Below are positions 24,104 to 33,613 of a stretch of DNA of 64,000 nucleotides, piece by piece. The stretch's first letter is position 1. Each line of letters starts with the position of its first letter. The notes beneath the pieces are model-generated. The model was not told the DNA's origin, made no database searches, and saw only the letters and a program-made list of their open reading frames with translations. This DNA is from Vespula vulgaris (Eukaryota; Arthropoda; Insecta; Hymenoptera; Vespidae). A program made the position numbers and the translations under genes. Location of the stretch: the NCBI RefSeq assembly GCF_905475345.1, contig NC_066608.1, positions 2,827,501-2,891,500 on the forward strand, in the 5' to 3' direction.

Positions 24104-24175
24104 CTACAAGAAACCAAACAAGATTGATAACAGTTTAAATTTAATTGTTGAAATGTAGCAATGGATTATACTTAC
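24104..24175 (-). other. Leader intron of A2 (72 bp)
   Basis: Donor GTAAGT at the right edge and acceptor TGTAG touching the ATG; nearly identical to the A1 and A3 introns. Exon 1 runs upstream to about 24241. Confidence 0.82.
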
Positions 24176-24261
24176 GATTGGTAGAATGATTATTAGTAGT
24201 ACACAATAGTTTATATCGCACGATGATAAACTCGAATATATCGGAACCACTGCAAATCAGA

Positions 24262-24347
24262 TATTTATATACGAACTATAGATTAAAAAATTGTCATAGA
24301 AAGAAGTAATTTTTCGAAAAAATATATATTAATTTATCTTAAGATAA
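24262..24347 (-). promoter_or_regulatory. A2 core promoter: TATA box and inverted GATA pair
   Basis: TATATAAATA is at 24262-24271 and TTATCTTAAGATAA at 24334-24347, 62 bp further upstream. Motif and spacing match A1 and A3 although surrounding bases differ. Confidence 0.62.
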
Positions 24348-24889
24348 GATATAATTGTAGGAAATAGTAATGATAATTTCGCTGCCTACAGAAGATCACA
24401 CGGATGATGTAGTTAATTCCAGTTATATTGAAACACTGGCATACAATATTCTTTTTTCTAAAGAAAATATATTAGAGATTACATATTTTTTAATATGAAT
24501 GAATAAAAATTGGTTTTCAGATAATCGCTTAAATTATTATCGAAAACGTTTGTGTCATCGGAAACTCATGTCGTTTATCTTCGATTAATATTATTCTCGA
24601 ATAAAATGTAAGTTCTACGTATAGCGGAAGTGCAAGAAGTATATCGAGAAGATTATGAAATTAAAAGAAAAATATAAGAATAAAATAAATAAATGATATA
24701 TTGTTAAATAAAATATACTTAAATTTGCATAGCTCTTACATAGCATTTATATTAACAAATTATTATTTTGGGATAATGATAAAATAGATTTAGACAATTA
24801 TATAGCTTTAATTTTTGATATCGATTAATTTATTTAAAACAATTATCATATTTAATTCTAAGTATAAAAAAATTTCATACAGTTATATC

Positions 24890-25100
24890 ACGTGTTATAT
24901 TTTTTTTAGGATTCTTTTTTGGAAAGTAAAGCGACAATATCATTTATGTAATCATTCAAACCACCATATCCAAATTATTCGATTAGATTCGATTGTTTAA
25001 GTGACATGTAATCGTTTATTCCCACTAATAAATGGATCGCCTTCTTTTTTCTTATTTCGTTAAAATCAATTTCTTGAATGAATAGAACGAGTATTTTGAA
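24890..25100 (-). pseudogene. Relic of gene B next to A2 (psiB2)
   Basis: Aligns with the same part of gene B as psiB1 and keeps a recognisable GYGGLN-YINDIVAL stretch. An in-frame TAA at 24975-24977 replaces a glutamate codon of the MEEV segment, and indels follow. It shares with psiB1 both truncation points and substitutions in the DYVPP region (reading like DYMSL). The relic was therefore already broken before the block was duplicated. Confidence 0.78.
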
Positions 25101-25405
25101 AGCATAGTCTTTAAATTAAAATCATAATTTAAATAAAAATAAGGAATATATGTTAATCAAAGAATCTATATCTATTTTAAAGTTTATTTTCATCATTGTA
25201 TATTATTTCATTTATTGTATATTATATACAACGAATAATTTCTTTGTTTAAATACTTTCTAAATTCATAGATATGATAAGAATTAAATAAATACTTGTAA
25301 TATTAGCAATTACAAGATTCAGAATTTATAAAAACAGAAATAAGATGGGGATTTAATAGCAAATTGTAAAATTAATTAATTGAAAACTTTTACATGGTTT
25401 ATTTT

Positions 25406-25411
25406 TTTATT
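25406..25411 (-). terminator. Polyadenylation signal of A3
   Basis: AATAAA on the minus strand about 100 bp after the stop, with a second AATAAA at 25398-25403. Confidence 0.55.
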
Positions 25412-25511
25412 AATTTTGAAATATAACAATATACATCTACTTGCATTACAAGAAATGCATAATTATTATATATATGTGCCGAAAAAGACTTATTGCGAAT
25501 GTTTGTATAAT

Positions 25512-26240
25512 TTATGGTCTGAAGCCAAGCACATGAAGATAAAAATCTGCAATCGCGAAATAATCAAGATCCATTTTTTTGGATTCTCGCACAAGTTTTT
25601 GCGCGTCTTCGGTTCTAAGGAGACGCCTGATTATCTGAACTAAATTTTTGTTACGAATATAAAAGCAAAATTTGGCAAAGGCTGGCGAATCCTTGAGTTT
25701 CTTTTCGTGAAGTTCTTTGATTTCCTTCACAGGAAGAATTGCGATGTATTCTTTGATAAGACCACTCAATCCACCTTCCGAATTGTTGTCCCTTTTAAAT
25801 ACTTGGTGCGATGGTTCGGGTGGTACGTAATCTTTCATTCCAAGAACTTCATGAATTGCTTTAAGTTCTCTAATTTTGTCATATCCCGATTTTTGAAGAT
25901 AAAGAACATATTCGTGATGTTCTGGCAAGGCTTCTACAGCATATACCAATTCGTGGAACTCTTTACTCTTCATATAAGAAATTAAATTTATTATAATTTT
26001 GTCATTTTTGTATTTTTCTATAATGTTGCGTAGTTTGTCTATAGGTATGAGTTTGACGAAATCTATGAAGTCTTTATCCAAATCATTTATCGTATTATTG
26101 TAATTATATATACCAAAAATATTTTCAACAAATATATCTGATCTATTGCCATTTAATAAATCTGTACGATTGCCATTAAGTGGAATTGCAGAAACTCCAA
26201 CGACGACTAAAGCCGCGAGGAACGTCAAAATGTACTTCAT
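25512..26240 (-). CDS. G12-like insect allergen-related repeat protein, copy A3
   Basis: Secreted protein of 242 residues with the same signal peptide (1-18) and NGNRT/NGNRS linker as A1 and A2. Further sequons are seen near residue 48 (NNT) and 153 (NNS). Module 1 spans about 57-140 (FVKLIP, YLQKSGYDKI, VLGMKDYVPP) and module 2 about 156-242 (GGLSGLIKEYIAILP, KKMDLDYFAI, ending HVLGFRP). It has one cysteine (192). Near-identity of the first 30 codons and of the leader intron with A2 points to recent tandem duplication, while the C-terminal ends (about 193-242) have diverged much more. A3 is the copy that lies next to intact gene B, and its upstream DNA matches the DNA between A1 or A2 and the B relics. 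This suggests that A3 plus B keeps the older arrangement. Confidence 0.9.
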   Translation of the reverse strand: MKYILTFLAALVVVGVSAIPLNGNRTDLLNGNRSDIFVENIFGIYNYNNTINDLDKDFIDFVKLIPIDKLRNIIEKYKNDKIIINLISYMKSKEFHELVYAVEALPEHHEYVLYLQKSGYDKIRELKAIHEVLGMKDYVPPEPSHQVFKRDNNSEGGLSGLIKEYIAILPVKEIKELHEKKLKDSPAFAKFCFYIRNKNLVQIIRRLLRTEDAQKLVRESKKMDLDYFAIADFYLHVLGFRP

Positions 26241-26312
26241 CTACAAGAAACCAAACAAGATTGATAATAGTTTAAATTTAATTGTTGAAATATAGCAATG
26301 AATTATACTTAC
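26241..26312 (-). other. Leader intron of A3 (72 bp)
   Basis: Donor GTAAGT after ...CCAATC and acceptor TGTAG immediately before the ATG. Equal length and near-identical sequence to A1 and A2. Confidence 0.82.
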
Positions 26313-26401
26313 GATTGGTAGAATAATTGTTCAGAACAGCACAAAGTACTGTATCGTAGGATGATAAACTCGAATATATAATAATCACTATAAAGTAGTT
26401 G

Positions 26402-26487
26402 TTTATATATACACTATCGTGATTAAAAATTATTCATAAAAAGGAATAATTTTTGGAAAAAATGTACCGTAGTTTATCTCACGATAA
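26402..26487 (-). promoter_or_regulatory. A3 core promoter: TATA box and inverted GATA pair
   Basis: TATATAAA is at 26402-26409 and TTATCTCACGATAA at 26474-26487, 64 bp further upstream. Same design as A1 and A2. Confidence 0.62.
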
Positions 26488-26896
26488 GATATAATTATAT
26501 CGCAACTATAATAATAAGATTGTAATAAATCGCAAGTTGCTTATCACAAGATTATACGAATGATGTAATTAATTGCAGTTATATTGGCAAACAATATCTT
26601 TTTTGTTCAAAGAAAATATATTACAGATTATGTATTTTTTAATGCTAATAAATTAAAAAACTATTTTTCTTTCTAGATACGATCAAGTAGATTTCAATGA
26701 AAAACATTTGCGTCATAAGAAAAACATGTCATTTATCTTTAATCAACATTTTCTTCCAATGTAATTAATATAATTTTGTGCCGGAAATTCGAGAAGTGCG
26801 TTTTATCGAGAAGATACTTAATACTTATGAGATTAAAGGAAAAACATTAAAAATAGAACAAATAAACGATGTATTGTTAGGTAACGTATACGTTCA

Positions 26897-27016
26897 CCTA
26901 CAATATATTATTTATAATATATTATATATTTATAATATATAATATATTATAAATATATATATTATATTTATAATATATATATATTTACAATATATATTTA
27001 TAATATATATATATAT
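26897..27016. repeat. AT-only palindromic tract between B and A3
   Basis: Repeated TTATAATATAT / ATATATTATAA modules, largely self-complementary. Absent from the matching positions of units 1 and 2. Confidence 0.75.
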
Positions 27017-27107
27017 TTATGCCTACAAACTATTATTATTTTTTGTGATAATGAATAAATAAAGAAAATTCTAATATTATATATTTTTTATCTTTGATAT
27101 TGATACG

Positions 27108-27113
27108 TTTATT
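27108..27113 (-). terminator. Polyadenylation signal of B
   Basis: AATAAA on the minus strand about 92 bp after the stop, within 3' flanking sequence that is also retained beside the two B relics. Confidence 0.5.
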
Positions 27114-27204
27114 CAAAATAACGATTATATTTAATTGTAAATATAAAAAATTAATCATATTACAATATCCGATGTTATATTAATTATAATACTGTTCAAT
27201 ATAA

Positions 27205-27855
27205 TTATTCCTGAATTCCAAGGAGTTGGTACTTGAATTTTTCAATTGCTTCGATATCGAGCCCAGCGGCATTCGATCTTTCTTTTAATTGTAGATATTC
27301 ATTCTTGCTTGTCAAAGCATCCTTAAGTTGAACATATTTTTCCGAACGAATATAAGAATTGAATTTTGAGAAGGCCGCCGATGTTACGAGTTTCTCTTGG
27401 TGAAGTTTCTGAATTTTTTCTTTCGGAAGTAAAGCGACAATGTCGTTTATGTAACCATTCAATCCACCATATCCAACTTCTTCCATTGGATTAGGTTGTT
27501 TAGGTGGTACGTAATCTTTCATTCCCGCAAGTAAATGAATAGCTTTCATTTCTCTTATCTTGTTATAACCAGCTTCTTGAATGTATAGAACGAATTTTTT
27601 AAATTCTGGCAAATCTTCTACGTTACTAAGTAACCTGTGAAACTCATCGCCCGTGATATATCTCAACGTAACTTGTACTTCAGGATCTTTCCTATATTTC
27701 TCTGTTATTAGTAATATTTTGTTTATAGGTAAAGTTTTATAAAAATCCATTATATCGTGATCCAAATCATTCATACTCCAATCATTATCATCGAGAGGAT
27801 AACCGAACACTCCAACTAGGATCAATGATGCGAGGAATGTTAAATGGTACTTCAT
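27205..27855 (-). CDS. G12-like insect allergen-related repeat protein, copy B
   Basis: Secreted protein of 216 residues. The signal peptide is about residues 1-18 (MKYHLTFLASLILVGVFG). The linker is short and acidic and lacks the NGNR repeats of the A copies. Module 1 is about 34-117 (DFYKTLP, YIQEAGYNKI, LLAGMKDYVPP) and module 2 about 129-216 (GGLNGYINDIVALLP, NAAGLDIEAI, ending QLLGIQE). I place the start at the ATG directly after the acceptor AG. A reading extended two codons upstream begins with TTG inside the intron and is not a real start. The motif GMKDYVPP links B to the A copies. Its leader intron is 385 bp, against 72 bp in A1-A3. Two truncated relics of this gene lie between the A copies. 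Function is inferred from the family as in A1. Confidence 0.9.
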   Translation of the reverse strand: MKYHLTFLASLILVGVFGYPLDDNDWSMNDLDHDIMDFYKTLPINKILLITEKYRKDPEVQVTLRYITGDEFHRLLSNVEDLPEFKKFVLYIQEAGYNKIREMKAIHLLAGMKDYVPPKQPNPMEEVGYGGLNGYINDIVALLPKEKIQKLHQEKLVTSAAFSKFNSYIRSEKYVQLKDALTSKNEYLQLKERSNAAGLDIEAIEKFKYQLLGIQE

Positions 27856-28240
27856 CTGCAAAAAATAAACAAATATTATTACGATTTACTGAAGTAACTA
27901 ATTGTTTCAATGAAAGAGAACAATTAATTCATTTTATTAATTTAATAGAAAGTGTGAAATTCTTTGTAATATATACTGTTATTGTAGAAATTAAAAAAAA
28001 TATATAGATATATTATTTTATATATACAAAAATTATATATAATATAATTATATATAATATAATTTTCTGTTATATTTAATACTATATTGTTTATATATAT
28101 ACACACAATATAATATATATGTACATATAATATTGCAATTATATGCTTTGAAGGGTTAAAAAATGTATCGAATGATATATTTTAACAAAATTTTATTAGT
28201 TATAATGAAAAGCAATATATACAAAAAATATTATACTTAC
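27856..28240 (-). other. Leader intron of B (385 bp)
   Basis: Donor GTAAGT after ...CAATC at 28235-28240 and acceptor TTGCAG touching the ATG. Same position as in the A genes but much longer. The extra length is AT-rich, with TA-microsatellite-like sequence at about 28000-28130. Confidence 0.78.
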
Positions 28241-28331
28241 GATTGTCAGTAAATGATCAGGAGGGCTCTATCTATTAATTGCTTCTACACTTTGTCAAAA
28301 TCGAATACGTCGTGAATGCAAAACGCCGAGG

Positions 28332-28484
28332 TTTATATATCAACAAATTGGCCTTGATATTTAAGTAATTTCAAGAATAATGTAGATTAACCTATTTTTC
28401 GATAAGAAGTTATATAAGAAATTTTCGATCGATAATACCAGTAAATGTGAAAGGAAAATATCATAAAACAACGTTATCTGATAA
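28332..28484 (-). promoter_or_regulatory. B core promoter: TATA box and GATA motifs
   Basis: TATATAAA is at 28332-28339. A single GATAAG is at 28401-28406, about 61 bp upstream of it. An inverted pair TTATCTGATAA is at 28474-28484. The arrangement resembles the A promoters but is not a simple copy of them. Confidence 0.52.
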
Positions 28485-28667
28485 AAAATTGAATAATTTA
28501 TTGGTTTTAGTTTCTTGGGGAACAATAAGTAAAAAATCGGATTGTTAGATGTATTAGCCGGTCATATCGATCTTGGATCGTCAAGATTTTCTATATAGAT
28601 ATTGACATGAGAAAATTAAACGATGCAAGATATCATATAAAAATAATCTTTTTCATATTTAATGTTT

Positions 28668-29315
28668 TTAATAGTAGTAAGCGGGAACGGTAATGCCAAG
28701 GATGGTGCGGAGAAGTTCTTTGACGCGATTGACATCAAGACCAGCTTGCTTGGCCTTATTCAAAAGGTATTGGAAACGTGGATTACCATAGACCTTGTTA
28801 ACGATTGCCTGGAATTCAGAAGAAGAGAGACGATCGACGAGTTGTTTGAAAGCTGGAGAGGTTTGGAGTTTTTGGTGGTAAAGAGCCTTGATTTTGTCTA
28901 GGGGAATGATTTTCTTGACGTCTTCGACGAGACCCTTGAATCCACCAGTGATTCCGTATTCGGAAAAGCTTGGTGGTGTCAATCTAGGAATGTGGATGTA
29001 ATCGTGGAGACGGTTTACAAGGTAGTAAACGTCGACACCAGCTTCATATATGTAATTCAACAAGTTAATATACTCAGGCATAGCCTCGACTTCCTGAACC
29101 AACTGTTTGAAATCATCAGTCTGCATATATGCCAAGCCTTTCTTCACTTCAGCATCTTCTTTGGCATATTGCATAAAAATCTTGACCAATTCTTTGGTAG
29201 GGATCAAATCTACGAATTCTTGTAAATCCTTATGAAGCTGGCCTCTGCCAAGGTTAGGTACCTGCCAGGCGCTGGCCGTAGCCAAAATTGCAACGAAAGC
29301 TACTACGAATTTCAT
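28668..29315 (-). CDS. G12-like insect allergen-related repeat protein, copy C (most canonical member)
   Basis: Secreted protein of 215 residues. The signal peptide is about 1-16 (MKFVVAFVAILATASA, then WQVP). There is almost no linker. Module 1 is about 27-108 (LQEFVDLIP, EAGVDVYYLVNRLHDYI) and module 2 about 122-208 (GGFKGLVEDVKKIIP, YHQKLQTSPAFKQLV, KQAGLDVNRVKELLRTILGI), with a short PAYYY tail. It matches the family pattern best of the six. Its codons are richer in G or C at third positions than those of A1-A3 and B, which may mean stronger expression or an older, constrained copy. The start is fixed by the acceptor AG directly before ATG. It is the outermost gene of the cluster; no further member is visible to its right. 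No polyadenylation signal is obvious beyond an ATTAAA just after the stop (28658-28663) and an AATAAA at 28497-28502. Confidence 0.92.
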   Translation of the reverse strand: MKFVVAFVAILATASAWQVPNLGRGQLHKDLQEFVDLIPTKELVKIFMQYAKEDAEVKKGLAYMQTDDFKQLVQEVEAMPEYINLLNYIYEAGVDVYYLVNRLHDYIHIPRLTPPSFSEYGITGGFKGLVEDVKKIIPLDKIKALYHQKLQTSPAFKQLVDRLSSSEFQAIVNKVYGNPRFQYLLNKAKQAGLDVNRVKELLRTILGITVPAYYY

Positions 29316-29514
29316 CTGTACAATAAATAAGAATGTTCTTATTGAAATTTTTCTTTTTTGTTTATAACAAATAATTATAGCAAATTGACAAACGTATGGA
29401 AAGAGAGCTAATTTAATAATTACAATATTAGAAGAAATTTTATTCTATTCTCCTAATCTAATCAATATTTTTAACAATACGATTTAATCTGTTTCGTAAA
29501 ATTCTTTTACTTAC
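29316..29514 (-). other. Leader intron of C (199 bp)
   Basis: Donor GTAAGT after ...ATCACA at 29509-29514 and acceptor TACAG touching the ATG. Same intron position as the other four genes. Confidence 0.78.
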
Positions 29515-29578
29515 TGTGATAGTGCTATTAGATCCACTTCGTAGAACTCAGTGATATTCTCAGAAGAATTCCGACCTG

Positions 29579-29635
29579 TTTATATACACGTAAAATCCGA
29601 TTTCGATCATTTCATTATCCGATGAGATAAGATAA
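29579..29635 (-). promoter_or_regulatory. C core promoter: TATA box and clustered GATA motifs
   Basis: TATATAAA is at 29579-29586. TTATC (29615-29619) faces two tandem GATAA motifs (29626-29635), only about 28-49 bp upstream of the TATA box. Confidence 0.52.
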
Positions 29636-30337
29636 ATTACTTAGATACCCGATGAATTTCATTTTGGACATTGAAAAATAGGTACACATACTCATCGATT
29701 AATTTGAAAAATAAAGTATAACACATATGAGATACGTATATGTGTGTATTTTTCATGCGCATACATATATGTATTATGATTTCACTAAACTAAAAATTGA
29801 AAGTGATCGATGAGGAAAGATTATCAATATTTTTAATATTATTATAATTAACAAATTATTAAATTTTGTAATCTTTCTTTTTTTCTCTTTCTCTCTCTCT
29901 TTCTCCTTCTATTCCAATAGAACATCAGTAAAAATCGATCTTATCTAATACGAATTATATCACCTAATTTTTATAATGGATCGTATCTGTCTTATTTCGA
30001 ATTATTAATGATATCCAACAATACTCAAAAATGGTTAAAAACTGTATACGAAATTAAAAATCATTGACAAATGCTAACGATTATAAAATATTTGCGAAAT
30101 AATTACATGATATTCGATAAACGTAAAAATCTAAAACTACAGATCTACTCCTATATCTGTTTCTTCGTTTTAACAGTAATAAAGTATACAACATAAAAAC
30201 TTTAGAGAGAGGGAGGGAAGGAAGGGATGGCAGGGTTATGTATTCTTAATGATTATAATTTCACGATAATCGACAAACAATAAATCTAAAATACATTAAA
30301 AGGTTTTATAGACTATTAATCTTTAAACGAGAAATAA

Positions 30338-30370
<33 letters not shown>

Positions 30371-30840
30371 ACAAAATTCATTTGAAATATATGTGACTAT
30401 ATTATAATAGAAGTGATGGGGAGAGGGATGAGAGAGGTGGCATTCGCATTTTAAGAATTTTGTTAACGCATAGAAAGTTTCACCCGTTCTAAAGCGAAGA
30501 AGGAAGAAAGAAAGAAAAGAAATAGAAGAAAAAAAAGAAATACATAGAGGGTGGGTGATGGAGAGAGGCAGCGAGGTAGGAAGGGTGTTTGAGGGCGATG
30601 AAGGAGTATAGGAGGGAGAGGGTAAGAAGAAGAAAGCAAAACGGCAGCACGTGTTGCGAATAGTCACGACTCCTTCGTAGTGGTCTTTCGATAAATAAGA
30701 AAGAAGCGATGTTCGCGCAGGTGGCGCTAACTTTTAAAAGGAAAGTAAGGGATGCCTCGTAGCCACCGGTTTCTCGCACTGCCAATCGAAAGAGTTTCGC
30801 AATGCTGTTGGAACAGCTGGAGATGAAGGAGAGAAAAGAT

Positions 30841-30894
<54 letters not shown>

Positions 30895-33210
30895 GAAGAG
30901 AAGGCAAAGAAACAAGTAGAAAGAGAGAGAAAGAGATACTAACACCGTTTCTCTAATTAAAGTTGTTACAATTTAATAAGCCTCGGAACTTACCATCATC
31001 GTTCCCTCGTAATGGGAAAATCAAGGGTAGAAAAAGAGGGAGCCCGTGAGAAAAAGGTAGAAGAAATGAAGATAGAAAGGGGGAAAGGCTTAGCTGAAAG
31101 TAAAAGAGGCGACATTTCATTGCGTAAGCGGAAGGATCGTCTTGGTCGATCTCTTAACTTTTCCACTCAATGTAAAGCTCTACTCGTTCTCTTTGGATCC
31201 TCCGTTACTTCCGTCTCTTTCGTCTCGCTTTTAAGATCGGTGGACGGTGAGATGGGGTGGAGGCAATGGCGGGGGCTGAGGAATAACGTACTTACTTTCG
31301 TCAAAGGTTTAACGCAATTTCATGCTAGCTATACTATCATACCTTTCGTCATTTCGTTTTCTCTCTTGAGTGTGGTTACTATTACAGTTGGGAGATAGAT
31401 TGGACAGAGTTTTATGAATTTTTAATTTCTTCTTTCGTTTTACTTCGTTTTATTATTCACTTATTTATTTATTTATTTATTTTCTTTTCTTTTCTTTTTT
31501 TCTTCCTTTCTTTTATTTCTTCGCCTATCTTATCTGTTCTAAGGTTCGTATTATTTCGGAAATAAGTTAGTTCGATAAATAGAACGCATCGAGCTACAGT
31601 TCGAACTCGGCAAAAACTGCCCAACAGGAGGTTCGTGATATCGGCGTTATAATCATTTCTGGAAAAGCCGGAGGATTCCTACGGTAGGAAAGTTCGACTC
31701 GCGGCAAGACTTTAAGCGCGAGTAGTATCAAGTTATTTTCTCTTGCCGGCCAGGCAAACTTTTCCAGGATATTATGGCCGCACGTGGTGGTAACAGCCTG
31801 ACGTGCCGGTCCCATCGTTACCGATATAACGACCTCGAGGATTTTCGCGAGGAAAAAAGGGGAGGAACCAAGCTAAGAAACTCTGTTCGTACGTGAACGT
31901 GAATGGGATCTCAAAATGAAATCGTCGAATCTTCAAATACGATTTTCCTCCTTTTAGATTTCGACCCTTTTATTTTATCATTTTCCAACTTTCTCAAATT
32001 TCTTTTGATATTGGAACAATTATTTTTCATCACATTTCCTTCATTTACATTCCGACGTTTTCTTCTTTCATAAAATTATCGATATATTTTTTCTTTTCCG
32101 TCAAGCATGATCACAGCTAAGACAAACTTGAATTGTTGTTTATAAAGAAGATCGCAAAGGTACAGAGAAAGAGAGAGAGAGGGAGAGAGAGAGAGAGAGA
32201 AAGAGAGAATTTGAATTCTATATTATTAATATAATATTTTTATCAATCTAATTATGCTTATTACAATTTTATCCATAAAATATCTAACGTTTAGTTAGAT
32301 TAATTTAGACTTCACTTCGAAAATTTCAAGTTCTCTCAATTAAGAATGAAGTATAATACAAGAAATTTTGATTTTTTTATTTATTAAAAATATCACTACA
32401 AATTAGATTTTTTGAGGAATGAATTAGTTCCTTACAGAATCTTATGTACTTTCATTTTTTTACAAATTTCTCTTTGGTTTTTTCTTTCCATTTGCATATA
32501 ATTCTTTTATTTCAATTAATCGTTGTTCTTGAAGAAAAAGACAAAGAAAAAATGAAAAAAGGAAGATAATGATAAAAAGCTGCGATGTAATCGAAACAAT
32601 CGCAAGAAACAAAAAGCAGATAAAAAACAATAAACCTGTGCACAGGTGTGCTTTAAAATTGACGATGACATATATCATGAAATAATAATTGATCCATATA
32701 ATCTGTTTATTATAAAATCTTATCGAAAATCTTATCGAATATCGAATATATATTCAATCGTTAAGATCAAATTTTATCGCAGTGCATTTAAATACTTGAA
32801 CTTTGATTATTTGAATTAAAAGGGACATCTAATGTAAAAATTACTCTATTGCGTATTATATACATACACGCACACACACATACGCGTGCGTACATGTACG
32901 CATATACACATACATTATATTTATTCTCATATTTGACGTATTCAAAATTTAGCCAAAAATTTTTCAAATTTAGCCGAAAGTTTAAAAAGAAACGAAAAGG
33001 AAGCTGCACCAACGGTTACCTTGGTCTAAGGAAGTCGTAGAAATGGTTGCCTGTAACAAATCCTTCGCAAGTAATCGAGGTCGTGCCTTGGCTAAGTTTT
33101 ACTCTCGAACACTTAACTCCATTGCGATTGGATTCTTCGGCGGCGAGCCTTTAACCTACCTCTCTACCTCCATTTCCGCTTCTTGGCCTCTTCTCTCGAT
33201 TTATTTCCTT

Positions 33211-33212
<2 letters not shown>

Positions 33213-33278
<66 letters not shown>
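33213..33278. repeat. (TA)n microsatellite, longest in the window
   Basis: About 65 bp of pure TA dinucleotides beside a pyrimidine-rich flank. Confidence 0.9.
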
Positions 33279-33279
<1 letters not shown>

Positions 33280-33509
33280 TTTTTATTTTCTTCTCTTCCT
33301 AGACCTTTTCTTCTTTCGACCTAATATTTCTTCCTTTCTTTCCTTTTTCTTTCTTTTTTTTTCTAACGTTTTCTATCGTAAAAGAAGAACGATCAAACAT
33401 ATCGGTATTATACGTTTCTAATGTAAAATCAAAAGGAAGATATAAATAATATAAAACTCGTGATTTTTATCAAAATTCATGATATTACTAACAATGATAA
33501 TAACATTAA

Positions 33510-33613
33510 ATAATATTAATAATAATAATAATAGTAATGGCAATAGTAATAGTAATAATAGTAATAATAGTAATAATAGTAAAAATAATAATAATGATAA
33601 TAATAATAATAAA
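33510..33613. repeat. (AAT/AGT)n trinucleotide repeat
   Basis: AAT units with regularly interspersed AGT and a few other variants over about 100 bp. Confidence 0.85.

Larger units (their letters stand above)
22530..25110. repeat. Tandem segmental duplication unit 2 (A2 + psiB2, with transposon insertion)
   Basis: Same order of blocks as unit 1. The conserved spacer is at about 24480-24600. The extra length comes mainly from the 465-bp element at 22639-23103. Confidence 0.75.
25130..27870. repeat. Tandem segmental duplication unit 3 (A3 + intact B)
   Basis: Matches units 1 and 2 through A3, its promoter and the conserved spacer (about 26640-26760), but carries an intact gene B where the others hold relics. 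AT-rich palindromic filler at 26897-27016 is specific to this unit. Confidence 0.7.

Noticed and set aside
27856..27861. Two extra N-terminal codons for gene B
   Set aside because: They begin with TTG and consist of the splice acceptor TTGCAG. The ATG after it matches the start of the paralogues.
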